Notes under the pieces: model-generated | Told to the model about the DNA's origin: nothing | Database searches by the model: none | What the model saw: only the letters and a program-made list of their open reading frames with translations | Shown here: positions 1-11,835 of the stretch, piece after piece | Layout of the letters: every line of letters begins with the position of its first letter | Numbering within the stretch: position 1 is the stretch's first letter | Program-made: the position numbers and the translations under genes | Assembly: GCA_029582155.1 (NCBI GenBank) | Contig: CM055895.1 | Span: forward strand, 62,163,078-62,227,077 | From: Panopea generosa | Lineage: Eukaryota; Mollusca; Bivalvia; Adapedonta; Hiatellidae | Direction of reading: 5' to 3' | Length of the DNA: 64,000 bases

Positions 1-1226
1 AGCGATATAAAATGTCGAAGTAATAAACTGAAAAAGAATTTTGTAACTTTATCTACGTTCTGAGGTTAGATTAAAATATTTTTTCTGATTAAGTATGCAT
101 TTTGTAATGTATCAAATAAATGACGATGATTTATTTAAAACTTCATTATTTGCTACATATAATGTTGGATTTGGTGTTATTTAAGAAACAGTCTGAAAGA
201 CAAGGTGGATTCTCCAAACAGTTTGTGCGTAATATCGCTTGATTTCATTGTTTAAGATATAGTTATTTTTATCCCGTGTTGGTGGATTTAGAATTCAAAT
301 AATTCATAGTTTTGTTATTAATGTATTGTTTATGCATATTTATTTTGACACACTGTCCTAAAAATACTGAGGCATTAATATGGTATAGTGTCAAACATGT
401 TATTAAAGAAAAGTGACAAAGGATACTGTACGCATATGTACACACTTTAAAGTACTCGATGTCTTTACAGAAGTCAACAGCAAGAGAAAAGTAAATGGAG
501 ACTTTAGGAAAACTATACCATCATTGAGTCCCAAGTCATATATGAAATAAAAAAGTGTATTAATTTAACAAAACTATGTCGGCGATTATTCATTTTCATC
601 AAAATATGTAATTTTTCTGTATTCGTAACGCATTGTTATTTTCCGGTAAATTGTGTGTGCAGTTTCGCTACAAATACCATGTGCGAGAGAGAAAACAAAC
701 AACAAAACAACAAAACAAAAAATGCGGAAAAAAAATAATATAAATATGAGTGTTATGCTATGGTTCAATGTATGGCAACAACATACATTGATACAATATG
801 TAATATAATATTGTGTATCCGCATCCTACAAATGATATATATATATTTTGAAATATGGTTCTGGTCGCCAGATAACGACTGGCGATGCTTCTATCGGTGT
901 AAAATACATATTATTATTTACAGTTTGATCAATTACATGTTTTTGCAAAATACATCAAAACGCACAATCTTTAAAACTATGACTATCACATTAGTGATCA
1001 GTACTGAAGTAGATCTCACTAAGCAGTTGGATGTTGTTCTTTGCTCTGTATAAGATAAGGACTAGTGTACCGGGATATTTAGTTTGACGGGAAACAACAC
1101 ATGTAATGTTTCTGACTGATCAACCTACATTAGCATATTATACCCACCAAGTCAGTGTTATTCAGATTAATTTATTTCTGGTTACTTTTTAATGACATTT
1201 CGATAGCTTTTTGTGACAAGCATATG
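1..1226. other. AT-rich stretch, nothing recognised
   Basis: Only short, low-complexity open frames occur here. The longest, 97 codons at 760-1053, shows no domain or codon pattern suggesting a gene. No repeat family used elsewhere in the window was recognised before about 1227. Confidence 0.5.
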
Positions 1227-1288
1227 TAGACTACGGCGAGTGCGTCTAGCTACAATGCAAACCATATATACAATAGCAAGGCTTCTGT
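1227..1288 (+). repeat. fragment of the 408-bp duplicated repeat family
   Basis: The block around TACGGCGAGTGCG and CTAGCTACAATGCAAACC matches the starts of the units at 9371, 9779 and 10187. The match fades after about 60 bp, so this is a short fragment lying outside the 9.4-10.2 kb duplication. Confidence 0.7.
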
Positions 1289-1291
1289 AGA

Positions 1292-1430
1292 ATTGGCACA
1301 GCTCCCACAATTGAGTGTGTTACATAGCAACTAGCGCAGCACGTTGATTGATCAATTGCTTTAGGGAAAGTTTGTAAGACGTCACAGTTTAGTAAACGTT
1401 CTGTAGCTATGAATTGTGGGACATGTAAGA
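1292..1430 (-). repeat. CRE/CCAAT-bearing dispersed repeat, inverted copy
   Basis: Read on the minus strand, this segment aligns with 15955-16110 and 46556-46725. Shared blocks are CCCACAATTCATAGC, TTACTAAA, a TGACGTC half-palindrome near 1378-1384, and an AT-rich ATCAATCAACGTGCT block. The CCAAT core has become TCAAT in this copy. Confidence 0.65.
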
Positions 1431-2224
1431 AATAAGGACTAATGTTAACTAGTTTCTTGATAGGCTTCCCAATTTGATATAACCTTTATATATATAACGT
1501 TTACAGTAATCTGTATCACGTGTTTCTTTTTTACGTACGAAGGATGTTCAACAAATACCCTGAAAGGTTCTCTGAAATATTTAGTACTTTATCGACGTTC
1601 TGAAATAAATAATAGATAAGCGTATTATAAATGCAAATGTTATAATCGTATAGAACAATGGTAATATTTAGGTGTATTACACTATACACATGCCGCAGAT
1701 AGTATGTTTTAATCCCTCTTGTTTTTTTGTTGATTTTTTTTATAAAACGATGTGGGAGAGAGCGTAATCGGTTGCATATGTAAACAAGATTACGCCCACA
1801 CCTCCTTCCCTAGTGGTAAATTTAGCAATGGTCTTTCAATGACTTAGGCACCTGCTGTCAGTTTTATATTAATGTGTGCATTGTTCTTATCAATAATTAA
1901 TTGTTCTTTTTATAATTGTGTTTCGTCCCAGGAATGGTTCGTCTCCCGTTGGACATTTCTATTCTCATTCTTTCTCATTATGTCCATAACAAAATAATTG
2001 TTACACAATATTTCTTAATATTTTCAATAATTTAATAACTTTGTAATTTAAGACGTACTAAAGTTATGTGGGAATATACAATAATAGAATTATTGTTTAA
2101 TCGGCGCGTTTTATTTCAACTAAAATTGCATATTCATTGCAATTATTCATATCAATATTTCATACTTATCAATCTAAATTATCAATATGATAACTAAGAC
2201 TGTAAATGTGAAAGAAATCAATCG
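1431..2224. other. AT-rich stretch, nothing recognised
   Basis: No coding sequence or known repeat was seen. A small imperfect inverted repeat (GTGGG...CGTAATC with GATTACG..CCCAC, about 1751-1800) is the only visible structure. Confidence 0.4.
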
Positions 2225-3145
2225 TCTACTATTTGACAAAATCTTATATCTAGACTTACAACTGCCCACAAGCACGTACTAATTCACAAGTATTACATAA
2301 ATAACGTTTTTAGATTATAAGCATCTTAATGGCTTTGAGGTTCCTAGTTCCCGTGAAAAGAGTGATCCCAATGGACAGAAATTACTATCCGAACAGAAAA
2401 ACCCATGAATGATTCATTTTCTTGCATACCATACATATTAAATAACTCTTTTAACCTATTTTATCACTGTTTTTTTAACAGTCGCCTTTAGAACGTTAAA
2501 TTATATAATTTACGTCACATATTTTATTCGTAACGTCAAAAATGAGTCTTAAAATCATAGTGCGAGAATTTTATCTCGATCCTAGGGTGATATAGAAATA
2601 TCTAACCCCGGTAAAAATGCAGAAATCCTTATTCGGTGTGCAAGAAAAAAACAACAACCCCCTTCTATTTGACAAAAGTATATGTCTACATGTCTATATG
2701 CTCACAATTACGTTCTAATTCACAAGTATTACATAAATGAAGTATTAAGATAAAACAATCCTCTTCTATTTGACATAAATATATATCTAGATTTACAACT
2801 GCTCACAATTACGTCCTAACTCACAAGTTTTACATAAATAACGTACTCAGATAAAACAATCCTCTTCTATTTGACAAAATATATATCAAGATTTACAATT
2901 GCTCACAATTACGTACTAACTCACAAGTTTTACATAAATGAAGTATTAAGATTAAACAATTCTCTTCTATTTCACAAAAATATATATCTAGATTTACCAG
3001 TGGTCACATTTACGTACTCATTCACAAGTTTAACATGAATAACGTATTCAGATAAAACAATCCTCTTTTAACAAAATTTATATCTAGATTTACAACTGCT
3101 CACAATTACGTACTTATTCACAAGTGTTACATAAATAACATGAAA
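2225..3145 (+). repeat. about 100-bp tandem repeat, five copies plus one displaced copy
   Basis: Units starting with CCTCTTCTATTTGACAAA recur at about 2659, 2760, 2861, 2961 and 3062, a period of 100-101 bp. Each carries TATCTAGATTTACAA, CTCACAATTACGTACTAA and TCACAAGT..TACATAAAT blocks. A diverged copy lies about 430 bp upstream at 2225-2330, separated by unrelated sequence, so the array was probably larger or was interrupted. Confidence 0.85.
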
Positions 3146-4226
3146 GCATATTTATGTAACTGCAGAACAAATCGACAAAAACAGTAAAGTATTAGTAGCC
3201 ATACAAAACTTGATATCGATTAAGTTTAACATCATGTAATTTTATTTCAGGATATCAATCTCCATTTGCATTCCGTATAATTATATAATCCATGGGAGCT
3301 GTCGGCTTTAATCTAGTATGTAATCTAATTGAGTGGATGTCCTACATTTCATTCTTAACATTTCTTAACCCGTCTGTATTGTTTCTCAGAATTGACGATA
3401 CAATGCGAAACATTCATTTTCTATTGATACTCAAGTTAAAAAGTGTTATAATACGTATGTATGTACATGTATTCATGTATGCATGTATGTATTTTTATGT
3501 ATGTTTGTATGAAACACGAACAAGAAATTGTCAAAGTTATAAAAAAATTCAACTATTAAACAAACAGCTTTTTTTTATATGTTTAACAATGACAATTTAT
3601 TATTGAACACGACCGTTTATTTGCCGTTTACATTTAAGTTCAAACGCGTCAAAAGGAATGAGGTTTTTAGACAAGTATATCTCTATTGAAAATTATGCTG
3701 TCTACTTAAACTCGTCCTTCAGATCGAAACGGTCGGTTGTGCTAAATATTTCTCATTTTTCTCCTCCATGTAGCATCATTTATTTTTCTTCTGGTATGCG
3801 CACCTACCTTCACACATCTACCCATTCAGTCGTAGGTTTGATACCGATCTTTCCGAGTTTTATATTCTGTATGTATTGCACGTGCTATGATTATACTGGT
3901 AGTGTTCAGTTTGATGTAGTGGTTGCGTCTGTTCTTTAAGTAGACCAGAAATGTTCTTATTTTATAATTCTAGTATTACGTATTTCATGGACCTAGAAAA
4001 GTATCTAACCATATGACAAATACAACTGCATGCAATTCAAAAGTAGAATAAGAATGAATTTTCTTTAAATGACGTTTCATTGACGTAAAGTGAAATACTC
4101 AAAGTATATCTGAAGTGTAATTGTGTATGATTAATGTAAACAAAACTGGGACTATTTGAAAAGCGTATACAGCTCCGCTTTGTTAAGAGCATACGAATAC
4201 ATAAAGTGTGCATAAGCATACTTGCT

Positions 4227-4228
<2 letters not shown>
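3146..4228. other. nothing recognised apart from a GTAT-rich run
   Basis: A degenerate (GTAT)n run lies at about 3464-3515. Open frames at 3292-3606 and 3658-3939 are AT-biased and have no recognisable domain. They are probably chance frames. Confidence 0.4.

Positions 4229-4260
<32 letters not shown>
4229..4260. repeat. (AT)n microsatellite
   Basis: An uninterrupted AT dinucleotide run directly abuts the perfect palindrome that begins at 4261. Confidence 0.95.
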
Positions 4261-4262
<2 letters not shown>

Positions 4263-4316
4263 TTACTACTAACTAACTCACTCATATATATATGAGTGAG
4301 TTAGTTAGTAGTAACG
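4261..4316. repeat. 56-bp perfect palindrome
   Basis: The 28-bp arms starting CGTTACTACTAACTAACTCA are exact reverse complements with no spacer. The centre falls in an ATATATAT core at 4288/4289. It could extrude as a cruciform or be a minimal inverted-repeat element. No target duplication was identified. Confidence 0.95.
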
Positions 4317-4752
4317 ATTAATTTTGCGCTGAAATACGGAGAGATAATGTGCCATAACCCCGTTTATCACTGCCATTTATATGTTTGCCCGCGAACATTC
4401 AAGAAGACTTATGGCATGGAAGCCCGTTAAAACCACTAATGATCATTCATTGATGGGAAGTGTTTCTTTGGCACACATATAGCAAGTTTGGCTCAATTGT
4501 TCATATGTTATAAATTATTATTCATTTATTGGATTTGTTTTCTGGGCAAATTGTATAGCATGTTTGTATTATGTCCATTTGGTATGATAAATATGCATTT
4601 AATTAATAGATCTTTATTTGAAACTCATAGTTTTATATATTTTTGTCGCTCCTACAAAATATATAGGTGATACGGATGTAATTTTGACCACATGAAAGAC
4701 GTCAATGAGGTTGTGTCAAGTCCCCAATTCTAAAAGAGTTATCCTGAGAAAT

Positions 4753-5670
4753 AATTATTAAAGAATAAAGATACCCTTGTCCATATGGATATGTAGAATA
4801 AAGATATCCTTGTCCATGTGGATATAAAGAATAAAGTTATCTTTGTCCATGTGAATATGAAGAATAAAGATGTCCTTGTCCATATGGATATGTAGAATAA
4901 AGATATCCTTGTCCATGTGGATATAAAGAATAAACATATCTTTGTCCAAGTGGATATGAAGAATAAAGTTATCCTTGTCCATGTGGATATAAAGAATAAA
5001 GATACCATTGTCCAAGTGGATATAAAGAATAAAAATACCATTGTCCAAGTTGATATGAAGAATAAATATACCATTGTCCATGTGGATATGTAGAATAAAG
5101 ATACTCTTGTCCAAGTGGATATGAAGAATAAAGATACCCTTGTCCAAGTGGATATGAAGAAAAAAGATACCTTTGTCCATGTAGACATGTAGAATAAAAC
5201 TATCCTTGTCCATGTGGATATGTAGAATAAAGATACCCTTGTCCAAGTGGATATGAAGAAAAAAGATACCTTTGTCCAAGTGGATAGGTAGAATAAAGAT
5301 ATCCTTGTCCATGTGGATATAAAGAATAAATATACCCTTGTCCATGTGAATATGTTAAATAAAGATATCATTGTCCAAGTGGATATGTAGAATAAAGATA
5401 TATTTTTGTCCGAGTGGATATGAAGAATAAAGATATCTTTGTCCATGTGGATACGTAGAATAAAGATATCTTTGTCAATGTGGATATGTAAAATAAGAAT
5501 ACTATTGTCCATGCGGATATGTACAATAAAGATATCATTTTTTCAAGTGGATATGAAGAATAAAGATACCCATGCCCATGTGGATATGTAGACTAAAGAA
5601 ATCCTTGTCCAAGTGGATATGTAGAATAAAGATATCCTTGTCCAAGTGGATATAAAGAATATATTGGCTG
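4753..5670 (-). repeat. 33-bp minisatellite, about 27 units
   Basis: The unit is AGAATAAAGATACC followed by TTGTCCAWGTGGATATG, repeated head to tail every 33 bp. Units differ mainly in CATG versus CAAG before TGGATAT and in TGTAG, TGAAG or TAAAG at the junction. Because 33 is a multiple of three and few stop codons occur, two minus-strand frames stay open for 195 and 257 codons, giving 11-residue repeats such as MDKDIFILHIH. I read these as a by-product of the array, not as a gene. Confidence 0.95.
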
Positions 5671-5762
5671 CGTCGCACTCGCATGTGACAAGGATAACCG
5701 TTGCTATGTAGGAGAGGAATTAATATTTTAGTACGTGTGAAAATGCGAGGTAATGATTTAAT

Positions 5763-6845
5763 AAACAAGTGCGAGCCATTAAGTTTGTCTGTTTACCAAT
5801 GATAAACACATGCAAGTCATTAAGTTTGTCTGTTTATCAATAATAAACACATGCAAGTCATTGAATTAGTCTGTTTATCAGTAATAAACATGTGCAAGTC
5901 ATTAAGTTAGTTTGTTTATCAATAATAAACACGTGCAAGTCATTCAGTTAGTCTGTTTACCAATGATAAACACATGCAAGTCATTAAGTTAGTCTGTTTA
6001 TCAATAATAAACATGTGCAAGTCATTAAGTTAGTTTGTTTATCAATAATAAACACGTGCAATTCATTAAGTTAGTCTGTGTATTAATAATAAACACTTGC
6101 AAGTCATTAAGTTAGTTTGTTTATCAATAATAAACACATGCAAGTCATTAAGTTAGTCTGTTTATCAATAATAAACGCGTGCAAGTCATTAAGTTAGTCT
6201 GTGTATTAATAATAAACACATGCAAGTCATTGAGTTAGGTTGTTTATCAATAATAAAGAGGCGCGAGTAATAAACAACACGACGTGCAAGTCATTAAGTT
6301 AGTCTGTATATCAATAATAAAGAAGCGCGAGTAATAAACAACACGTGCAAGTCATTAAGTTATTCTGTATATCAATAATTAAGAGGCGCGAGTTATTAAG
6401 TTAGTTTGTATATCAATAATAAATACCTTTAAGTCATTAAATTAGTCTGTATATCAATAACAAACACTTGCAAGCCAGTAAGTAAGTCTGTATATCAATA
6501 ATAAACATGTACAAGTCATTAAGTTAGTCTGTATATCAATAATAAACACGTACAAGTCATTAAGTTAGTATGTTTATCAATAATAAATAAGTGCAAGTCA
6601 TTAAGTTAGTATGTATATCAAAAATAAACAAGTGCAAGCCATTAAGTTAGTATGTTTATTGATAATAATCACGTGCAAGTCATTAAGTTAGTCTGTGTTT
6701 ATCAATAATAAACACGTATAAGTCATTAAGCTAGTGTGTATATCAATAATAAACACGTGCAAGTCATTAAGTTAGTCTGTAATCGATAATAAACACTTGG
6801 AAGTCATTAAGTTACTCTGTTTATCAATAATCAACAAGTACAAGC
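5763..6845 (+). repeat. 41-bp satellite, about 26 units, with a hairpin in each unit
   Basis: The unit is AAGTCATTAAGTTAGTCTGT followed by TTATCAATAATAAACACGTGC, period about 41 bp. GTTTAT-CAATA-ATAAAC is an inverted repeat in most units, and many carry the palindrome CACGTG. Some units between 6240 and 6400 have GAGGCGCGAGTAATAAACAA insertions. The array starts about 90 bp after the 33-bp minisatellite ends. Confidence 0.95.
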
Positions 6846-7204
6846 AAATATCTTATAACAAAGTATACATTATATTCACTTATACCTAGTATGTACGTAT
6901 ATATAATGTAGACTAATGATTGTCTAGGTATATATCTTTTTGACAAAAACATGTATATGTGATACAATTTATCTAATTTTATGATCAAGAATCAAATGTA
7001 TTTTTATCTTCTTCTCCTTCTTTTTTTTTATCTTCTTCTTCTTTTTCCGGTGAACAGTTTTCATTAAAATATAGCTTTGGCCATATTCCATGGCTACATA
7101 CAGAGACTATTAGAAAAATTGCTCTTTTTATAACAAAACTGTTTGATATTATAGATAAAACATAGTTCCACATTATATACTGTACCAGTTTTCAGACACT
7201 TCAA

Positions 7205-7322
7205 ATGTATATTTAATATATTGTAACACAACTTTGTAAAAAATTAATGATCAACAATTACTGTTGTATTTTGGGCCGGAGGCCTTTATTTACTCAATAA
7301 AACATCTTGTATCTTGTATACA
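7205..7322 (+). mobile_element. LINE 3' terminal fragment
   Basis: A GGGCCGGAGGCC mini-hairpin is followed by TTTATTTACTCAATAAAACA and the short direct repeat ATCTTGT ATCTTGT. A hairpin, an AATAAA and a short tandem tail are typical of CR1/L2-type LINE 3' ends. No coding sequence was recognised upstream, so this is a strongly 5'-truncated copy. Confidence 0.6.
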
Positions 7323-7477
7323 ATTAAACCTACTTGCTATCATTAAATATGTGTACATTTCACGCAAAGAACTATAGAGTGGTTGAGGTCGTCTCTTGAA
7401 AGTGAACCAGTCCGACTTCATACATACAATCAATATTGGGTTATAATATGCTTTTGCCAAATTTAAAATAAATTTAG

Positions 7478-7790
7478 CCGGGCCCTATTAGCGCAGTCGG
7501 TAGCGCGTCTGACCATCAATCCAGGAATCGTGAGTTTGAATCCCAACCCGGCAACAAACTCCGTGATGAGTGGTAAGCGACATTGTGTCTCATTATCATC
7601 CGTCTCTCTACGCTGATTCAATTGAGAAAGTTATCAGTTACTTGCGGAGATGGGGTGTGCTGGAGTACTGGTTAACCTTTCATGATCGCAGGAAACTGTG
7701 GTTAGGTTAACTGATCGTTTGTTAGCCCTCGAGGGCATAAATATGACGTTAAATATTCAATCAATCAATAAATTAATCAATCAATCAAAT
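7478..7790 (+). mobile_element. tRNA-derived SINE, family A, full length
   Basis: The tRNA-like head has an A box (TAGCGCAGTCGGTAGCGCG, 7489-7507) and a B box (GAGTTTGAATCCC, about 7532-7544). A body containing CTGATTCAATTGAGAAAGTT and ATCAGTTACTTGCGGAGATG follows. The tail is a simple repeat of AATCAATCAAT at about 7755-7790. The acceptor ends do not pair well, so it is a SINE and not a tRNA gene. A headless copy of the same body lies at 31247-31455. Confidence 0.88.
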
Positions 7791-8739
7791 GTATTTATGA
7801 TCATCCCACTCTAAACGATGTACTATCTAGCTATCACTAATGAGTACAAAATGCTCTAAACAAATACGGATTTAATTTCACCAGTTAACCACTTCTTCTA
7901 TCCGACCCAGGACGTAATTTTTAATAATTCACATCATCTTTAATCCCCTTCACCATATCATGTAACAAAGTGGCAGGTGTTTACGGACACTAACGGGAAC
8001 TAAATAAACTTTAGATGAGAAGCTTACTTTACTTTTTTTCTAAGCGATACATTTAGTTTGTAATTTTGACTAAAGAACTATGGTGTTATCGATTAACAAA
8101 CTTGAAATTAAAACAAATTACGGCACTTTTTCGTTTTTTTAAGTATGCTGTCAATCACAAATCTTAATTACATTTTGCTACGTGAACAAAATCCTACTCA
8201 AGAAAAAGGAATAAAAACTGCAATAACGTGTCAATAATTGTTAATTATACGGGTTGTTTTTAGAACATTTATTCACCATTAATTTTATGAATCGTATTTC
8301 TAGACAAACTAATACGGTATCAGTAATCAATAGCTTATATATTTCTGTTAGTCGGTTAAAGGAATTTATTAAGAAAAAATTATTATATATTTTATTATTC
8401 TTCAAATTTGTTCAAAGATAAATGAAATATTAAAACACGGTAATACACGTGTACAACCAAATAAGAAATATAATGGCCATGTCCTACACGAGGTTTCGTC
8501 CAGAGGATAACCGGAGAAAGGCATTGTTAAGTTTACTTACCACACTCGCCATTGACATAATTGTGTTGAACATAATGTATCGTAATTAAATGCATGTACT
8601 TCAATCAATAGAATCTCCGTAATGTCATATTTAGCACGTATTCGTACATCTGTATGTATGTTTTATACCTAATATATATATTATTTATATTGATTATATT
8701 TTTTTGTTGTGGTTGCTGTTTCCTGTTGTCAGTTTTGAA
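7791..8739. other. AT-rich stretch, nothing recognised
   Basis: No open frame of note, RNA gene or repeat family was seen. Confidence 0.4.
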
Positions 8740-9275
8740 AATATAATATTATAATAATAATAATTATAATGTCTTTATTTAGAGCGGGTAAACATATAAA
8801 GTTTTATATACAATGTTAATCTTTTTTATAATAAGGCCCTCTGAATAACACATTTAAAATCAATAATATCAAGATTACAATGTTTTACATTTAACAATAT
8901 TTGGAGCAGATATCTGCTAAAATCAATACAATGTTAACAATGACAAAGTGCAATATTTCATTTTCATGCGAAAGATGTTTTAGTCATCAGGAATACTTTG
9001 TATACGTACTTAAAAGAAGCTATGTTATTCAATTTATGATTGATGAAGACGTCCATAGCAGAATAAGAAAAGGGACATTTAAGAAGTTCAGTTTTAGCCT
9101 TTGGATGCATGATGTCCATGTCTGAAATCGAGCGTAGATTATAGCGAGTGTTACTGGGCATCTTAATACGGCTACATATAAATGAAGGTATTAAATTATT
9201 AATTGCTTTAAATACAAAAATAAATAAGGTTACACGGGTGTAGAGCTCACAGCAATACAACCATGACATGGAATA
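8740..9275 (-). pseudogene. LINE ORF2 C-terminal relic with 3' end
   Basis: A 101-codon minus-strand frame (8964-9269) reads like the connector and C-terminal part of a CR1/L2-type LINE ORF2: FVFKAINNLIPSFICSRI, then NTRYNLRS, then a FSYSAMDVFINHKLN block. In intact elements these correspond to the V(F)KCINGLAPxYL, TRS and FSxxGAxxWNxLP stretches. Downstream on the minus strand the sequence ends in AAATAAAGACATT followed by an (ATT)n-like tail at about 8740-8775, consistent with the LINE 3' terminus. RT and endonuclease parts are absent. The family is recognised by pattern only, without an alignment. Confidence 0.7.
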
Positions 9276-9327
9276 TTACCACTGGGTTATAAAAGCTAGG
9301 CACCAATGAAAAACAATATAAATATAA

Positions 9328-9332
<5 letters not shown>

Positions 9333-9362
<30 letters not shown>
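9333..9362. repeat. (AT)n microsatellite
   Basis: A TA/AT dinucleotide run lies immediately before the first unit of the 408-bp tandem duplication. Confidence 0.9.
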
Positions 9363-9366
<4 letters not shown>

Positions 9367-9368
<2 letters not shown>

Positions 9369-10235
9369 GTGCGCCTAGCTACAATGCAAACCATAGATAC
9401 AATATCAAGGCCTCTGCCAAACCAATAAATTTGGTGTCGACTTGACTTATATACTATGGAATTACATGCAACACATTTGGACAGGGTGAACAAATTTACA
9501 TACATGAAGTGATAGCTTTATATGAGTACGATCCAGTTAAGGATTAATGACTACTCACATGCTATATAAAGGACAGATTTATAATCCCGTTGGATCATAT
9601 AGATACAGTGAATTCATACATATTTAATTTCATAAAGGGAGATAATTAAATTCACAACAACGGAATTTACGATTTTTGGGATCTTTTCAGATGCTCATTC
9701 ACAATGCATGATATATATATGGAGATAATTATTTGTGAATAACCAAGACATAAATGTACAGACCAGACTACGGCGAGTGCGCTTAGCTACAATGTAAACC
9801 ATAGATACAATATCAAGGCCTCTGCCAAACCAATAAATTTGGTGTCGACCATGACTTATATACTATGGAATTACATGCAACACATCTGGACAGGGTGGAC
9901 AAATTTACATACATGAAGTGATAGCTTTATATGAGTAGGATCCAGTTAAGGATTCATGACTACTCACATGCTATATAAAGGACATATTTATAAACCCGTT
10001 GGATCATATAGATACAGTGAATTCATATATATTTAATTTCATAAAGGAGATAATTAAATCCACAACAAGAGAATTTACGATTTTTGGGATCTTTTCAGAT
10101 GCTCATTCACAATGCATGATATATATATGGAGATAATTATTTGTGAATAACCAAGACATAAATGTACAGACCAGACTACGGCAAGTGCGCCTAGCTACAA
10201 TACAAACCATAGATACAGTATCAAGGTATATATAT
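9367..10235 (+). repeat. 408-bp tandem duplication, two full units and the start of a third
   Basis: GCGCCTAGCTACAATGCAAA-type starts occur at 9371, 9779 and 10187, an exact 408-bp spacing. Units 1 and 2 are nearly identical, including AATAAATTTGGTGTCGAC, GTTGGATCATATAGATACAG and TTTACGATTTTTGGGATC. The third copy ends after about 45 bp in a TATATATA run. A fragment of the same family is at 1227-1288. No coding potential was seen. Confidence 0.93.
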
Positions 10236-10384
10236 ATATAGATAATACATTATTTCGCTTCGTTATCATAGGAACAATTTATATAATAATACCTGTAATG
10301 TTGAAATGACAAGGCTTCTATATCATCACCAACCTAATATAGTACAAATATGAATCATCATAAATACATGTATATACAACCTCG

Positions 10385-10655
10385 CTCATTCCCGTTGTAA
10401 CGGAGGTCATACCAAAGACTTAAAAAAACGGTACTGGAAGCTTCCTGTATTTGCGATCAACATTGAGAGGTTAGAAGCCTGGTCGGCCCGGTGTCAGTAT
10501 AATGTGACTGGTGGAGGTATCGTACTATGTGTCTACGGCATGAAACTCAAGAGTGGCAGCGTTCAGAATACTATTTCTAGCAGACAACATCTCGATATGA
10601 CAAAACTTGTTGAAAGCGACGCTTAGCACCATGCAACAACAACAACCCCGTCGCA
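10385..10655 (+). mobile_element. SINE, family P, plus strand, head degraded
   Basis: The diagnostic body GGTCGGCCCGGTGTCAGTAT then AATGTGACTG and TATGTGTCTACGGCATGA matches the minus-strand copies at 33850-34120 and 34495-34778. The 3' end is a CAACAACAACAA run after CACCATG. The tRNA-like head seen in the other copies is barely recognisable here. Confidence 0.85.
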
Positions 10656-11651
10656 TCATAAAACAAGACAAATGTCAATTAAAACAACCTTGTTAGACTG
10701 TCCGCTCGCAAATGAACCAGATGTACATGCGTATGGTATTACATGAAAATACACTGGTAATTAAATATGTGATATTACTTGCAGATGTGCACGATTTTTT
10801 ATCAGAAACCATTGTAACATGAGAACAATCTGTAATGGTACAGCAAGAGGCAGATGAAGAGTGGTTTCCAACGCCTCCGTTTATTGACTCATTCAGAAGA
10901 ACAAAATATCCAAAATGTAAAGGAAATTGAAGACCATTTTCAATAAATAAATCGCGAGTTCAAAATTGTGGACGAAGGAAGTTGCAATGACAGATATTCG
11001 AATTTTTTAACATCTCCATCGCCATGCGGAACATTTTGTCGGTTGTTTGTTTTCATTGTTAAAAGGACTAACATATTTTCTTTTCTTTTTTTTTATTAAT
11101 CGCCATCTTTAATTTTGACTGTTCAATATACAATTTATTGGATCCGATAAACTTCCTCATATTGTACGACCACGTGGTAACATCTGTAGTACGTGATTGG
11201 CTATACACTTACAGGTATAGAAGGAAATAAGTTACGAATACTCGTGTCTTAATAATTTCAAATCTCTGATAAGCGACTTTGCACCAGAAAAAGAACACCC
11301 TGCACTTCTCTTCAGTTATACATAATGCAACAATACAAGTAATCAGCAGCGCACCTACCGCTTAATAAAAATGATGAATTTTATTTTATGCTTTTTGATG
11401 AACTATAAATCCTTTTCAGCGGAATATTTACGGTAATCCTCTGTTTCCAAACAGTGAAATTATAAACAAAAATCTTTTATTTTTTTGTCCTTGCATATTA
11501 ATCTAAAAAAAATATTTAAAAAAACAAACTAACTTTATTTTAATTAATCCAATAATATTTAATGATAAATTGAGGTAAAAATAACCAAACATCATGTAAA
11601 TGCATAAAATAAAAGGAAAATGTGTTTGCTTTGGTGTAAGATCATCATTTT
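10656..11651. other. AT-rich stretch, nothing recognised
   Basis: No coding sequence or repeat shared with the rest of the window was detected. Confidence 0.4.
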
Positions 11652-11835
11652 AAATGATATTTCATCTCGTGATCACCAAAAATGATATTTTCTCTCGTGA
11701 TCACCAAAAATGATATTTCATCTCTTGATCACCAAAAATGATATTTCTTCTCGTGATCACCAATATTGATATTTTCTCTCGTGGCAAGCCACTCTTGAGA
11801 ATATAAGTTTCGGTGATCACGTGATGAAATATAAT
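11652..11835 (+). repeat. 28-bp tandem array of five units with an inverted unit downstream
   Basis: ATGATATTTCATCTCGTGATCACCAAAA-type units begin at 11654, 11682, 11710, 11738 and 11766, an exact 28-bp period, each holding GTGATCAC. At about 11813-11833 the reverse complement of the unit appears once (GGTGATCACGTGATGAAATA), so the array plus this copy can fold back on itself. Confidence 0.9.

Noticed and set aside
4739..5512. 257-codon (and overlapping 195-codon) minus-strand open frames with 11-residue repeats
   Set aside because: They lie wholly within the 33-bp minisatellite, whose period is a multiple of three. Two frames are open at once, which indicates a by-product of the array and not a gene.
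5763..6845. Regular 41-bp array considered as a CRISPR-like array
   Set aside because: Units are contiguous with no unique spacers, no cas genes are near, and the DNA is eukaryotic in character.
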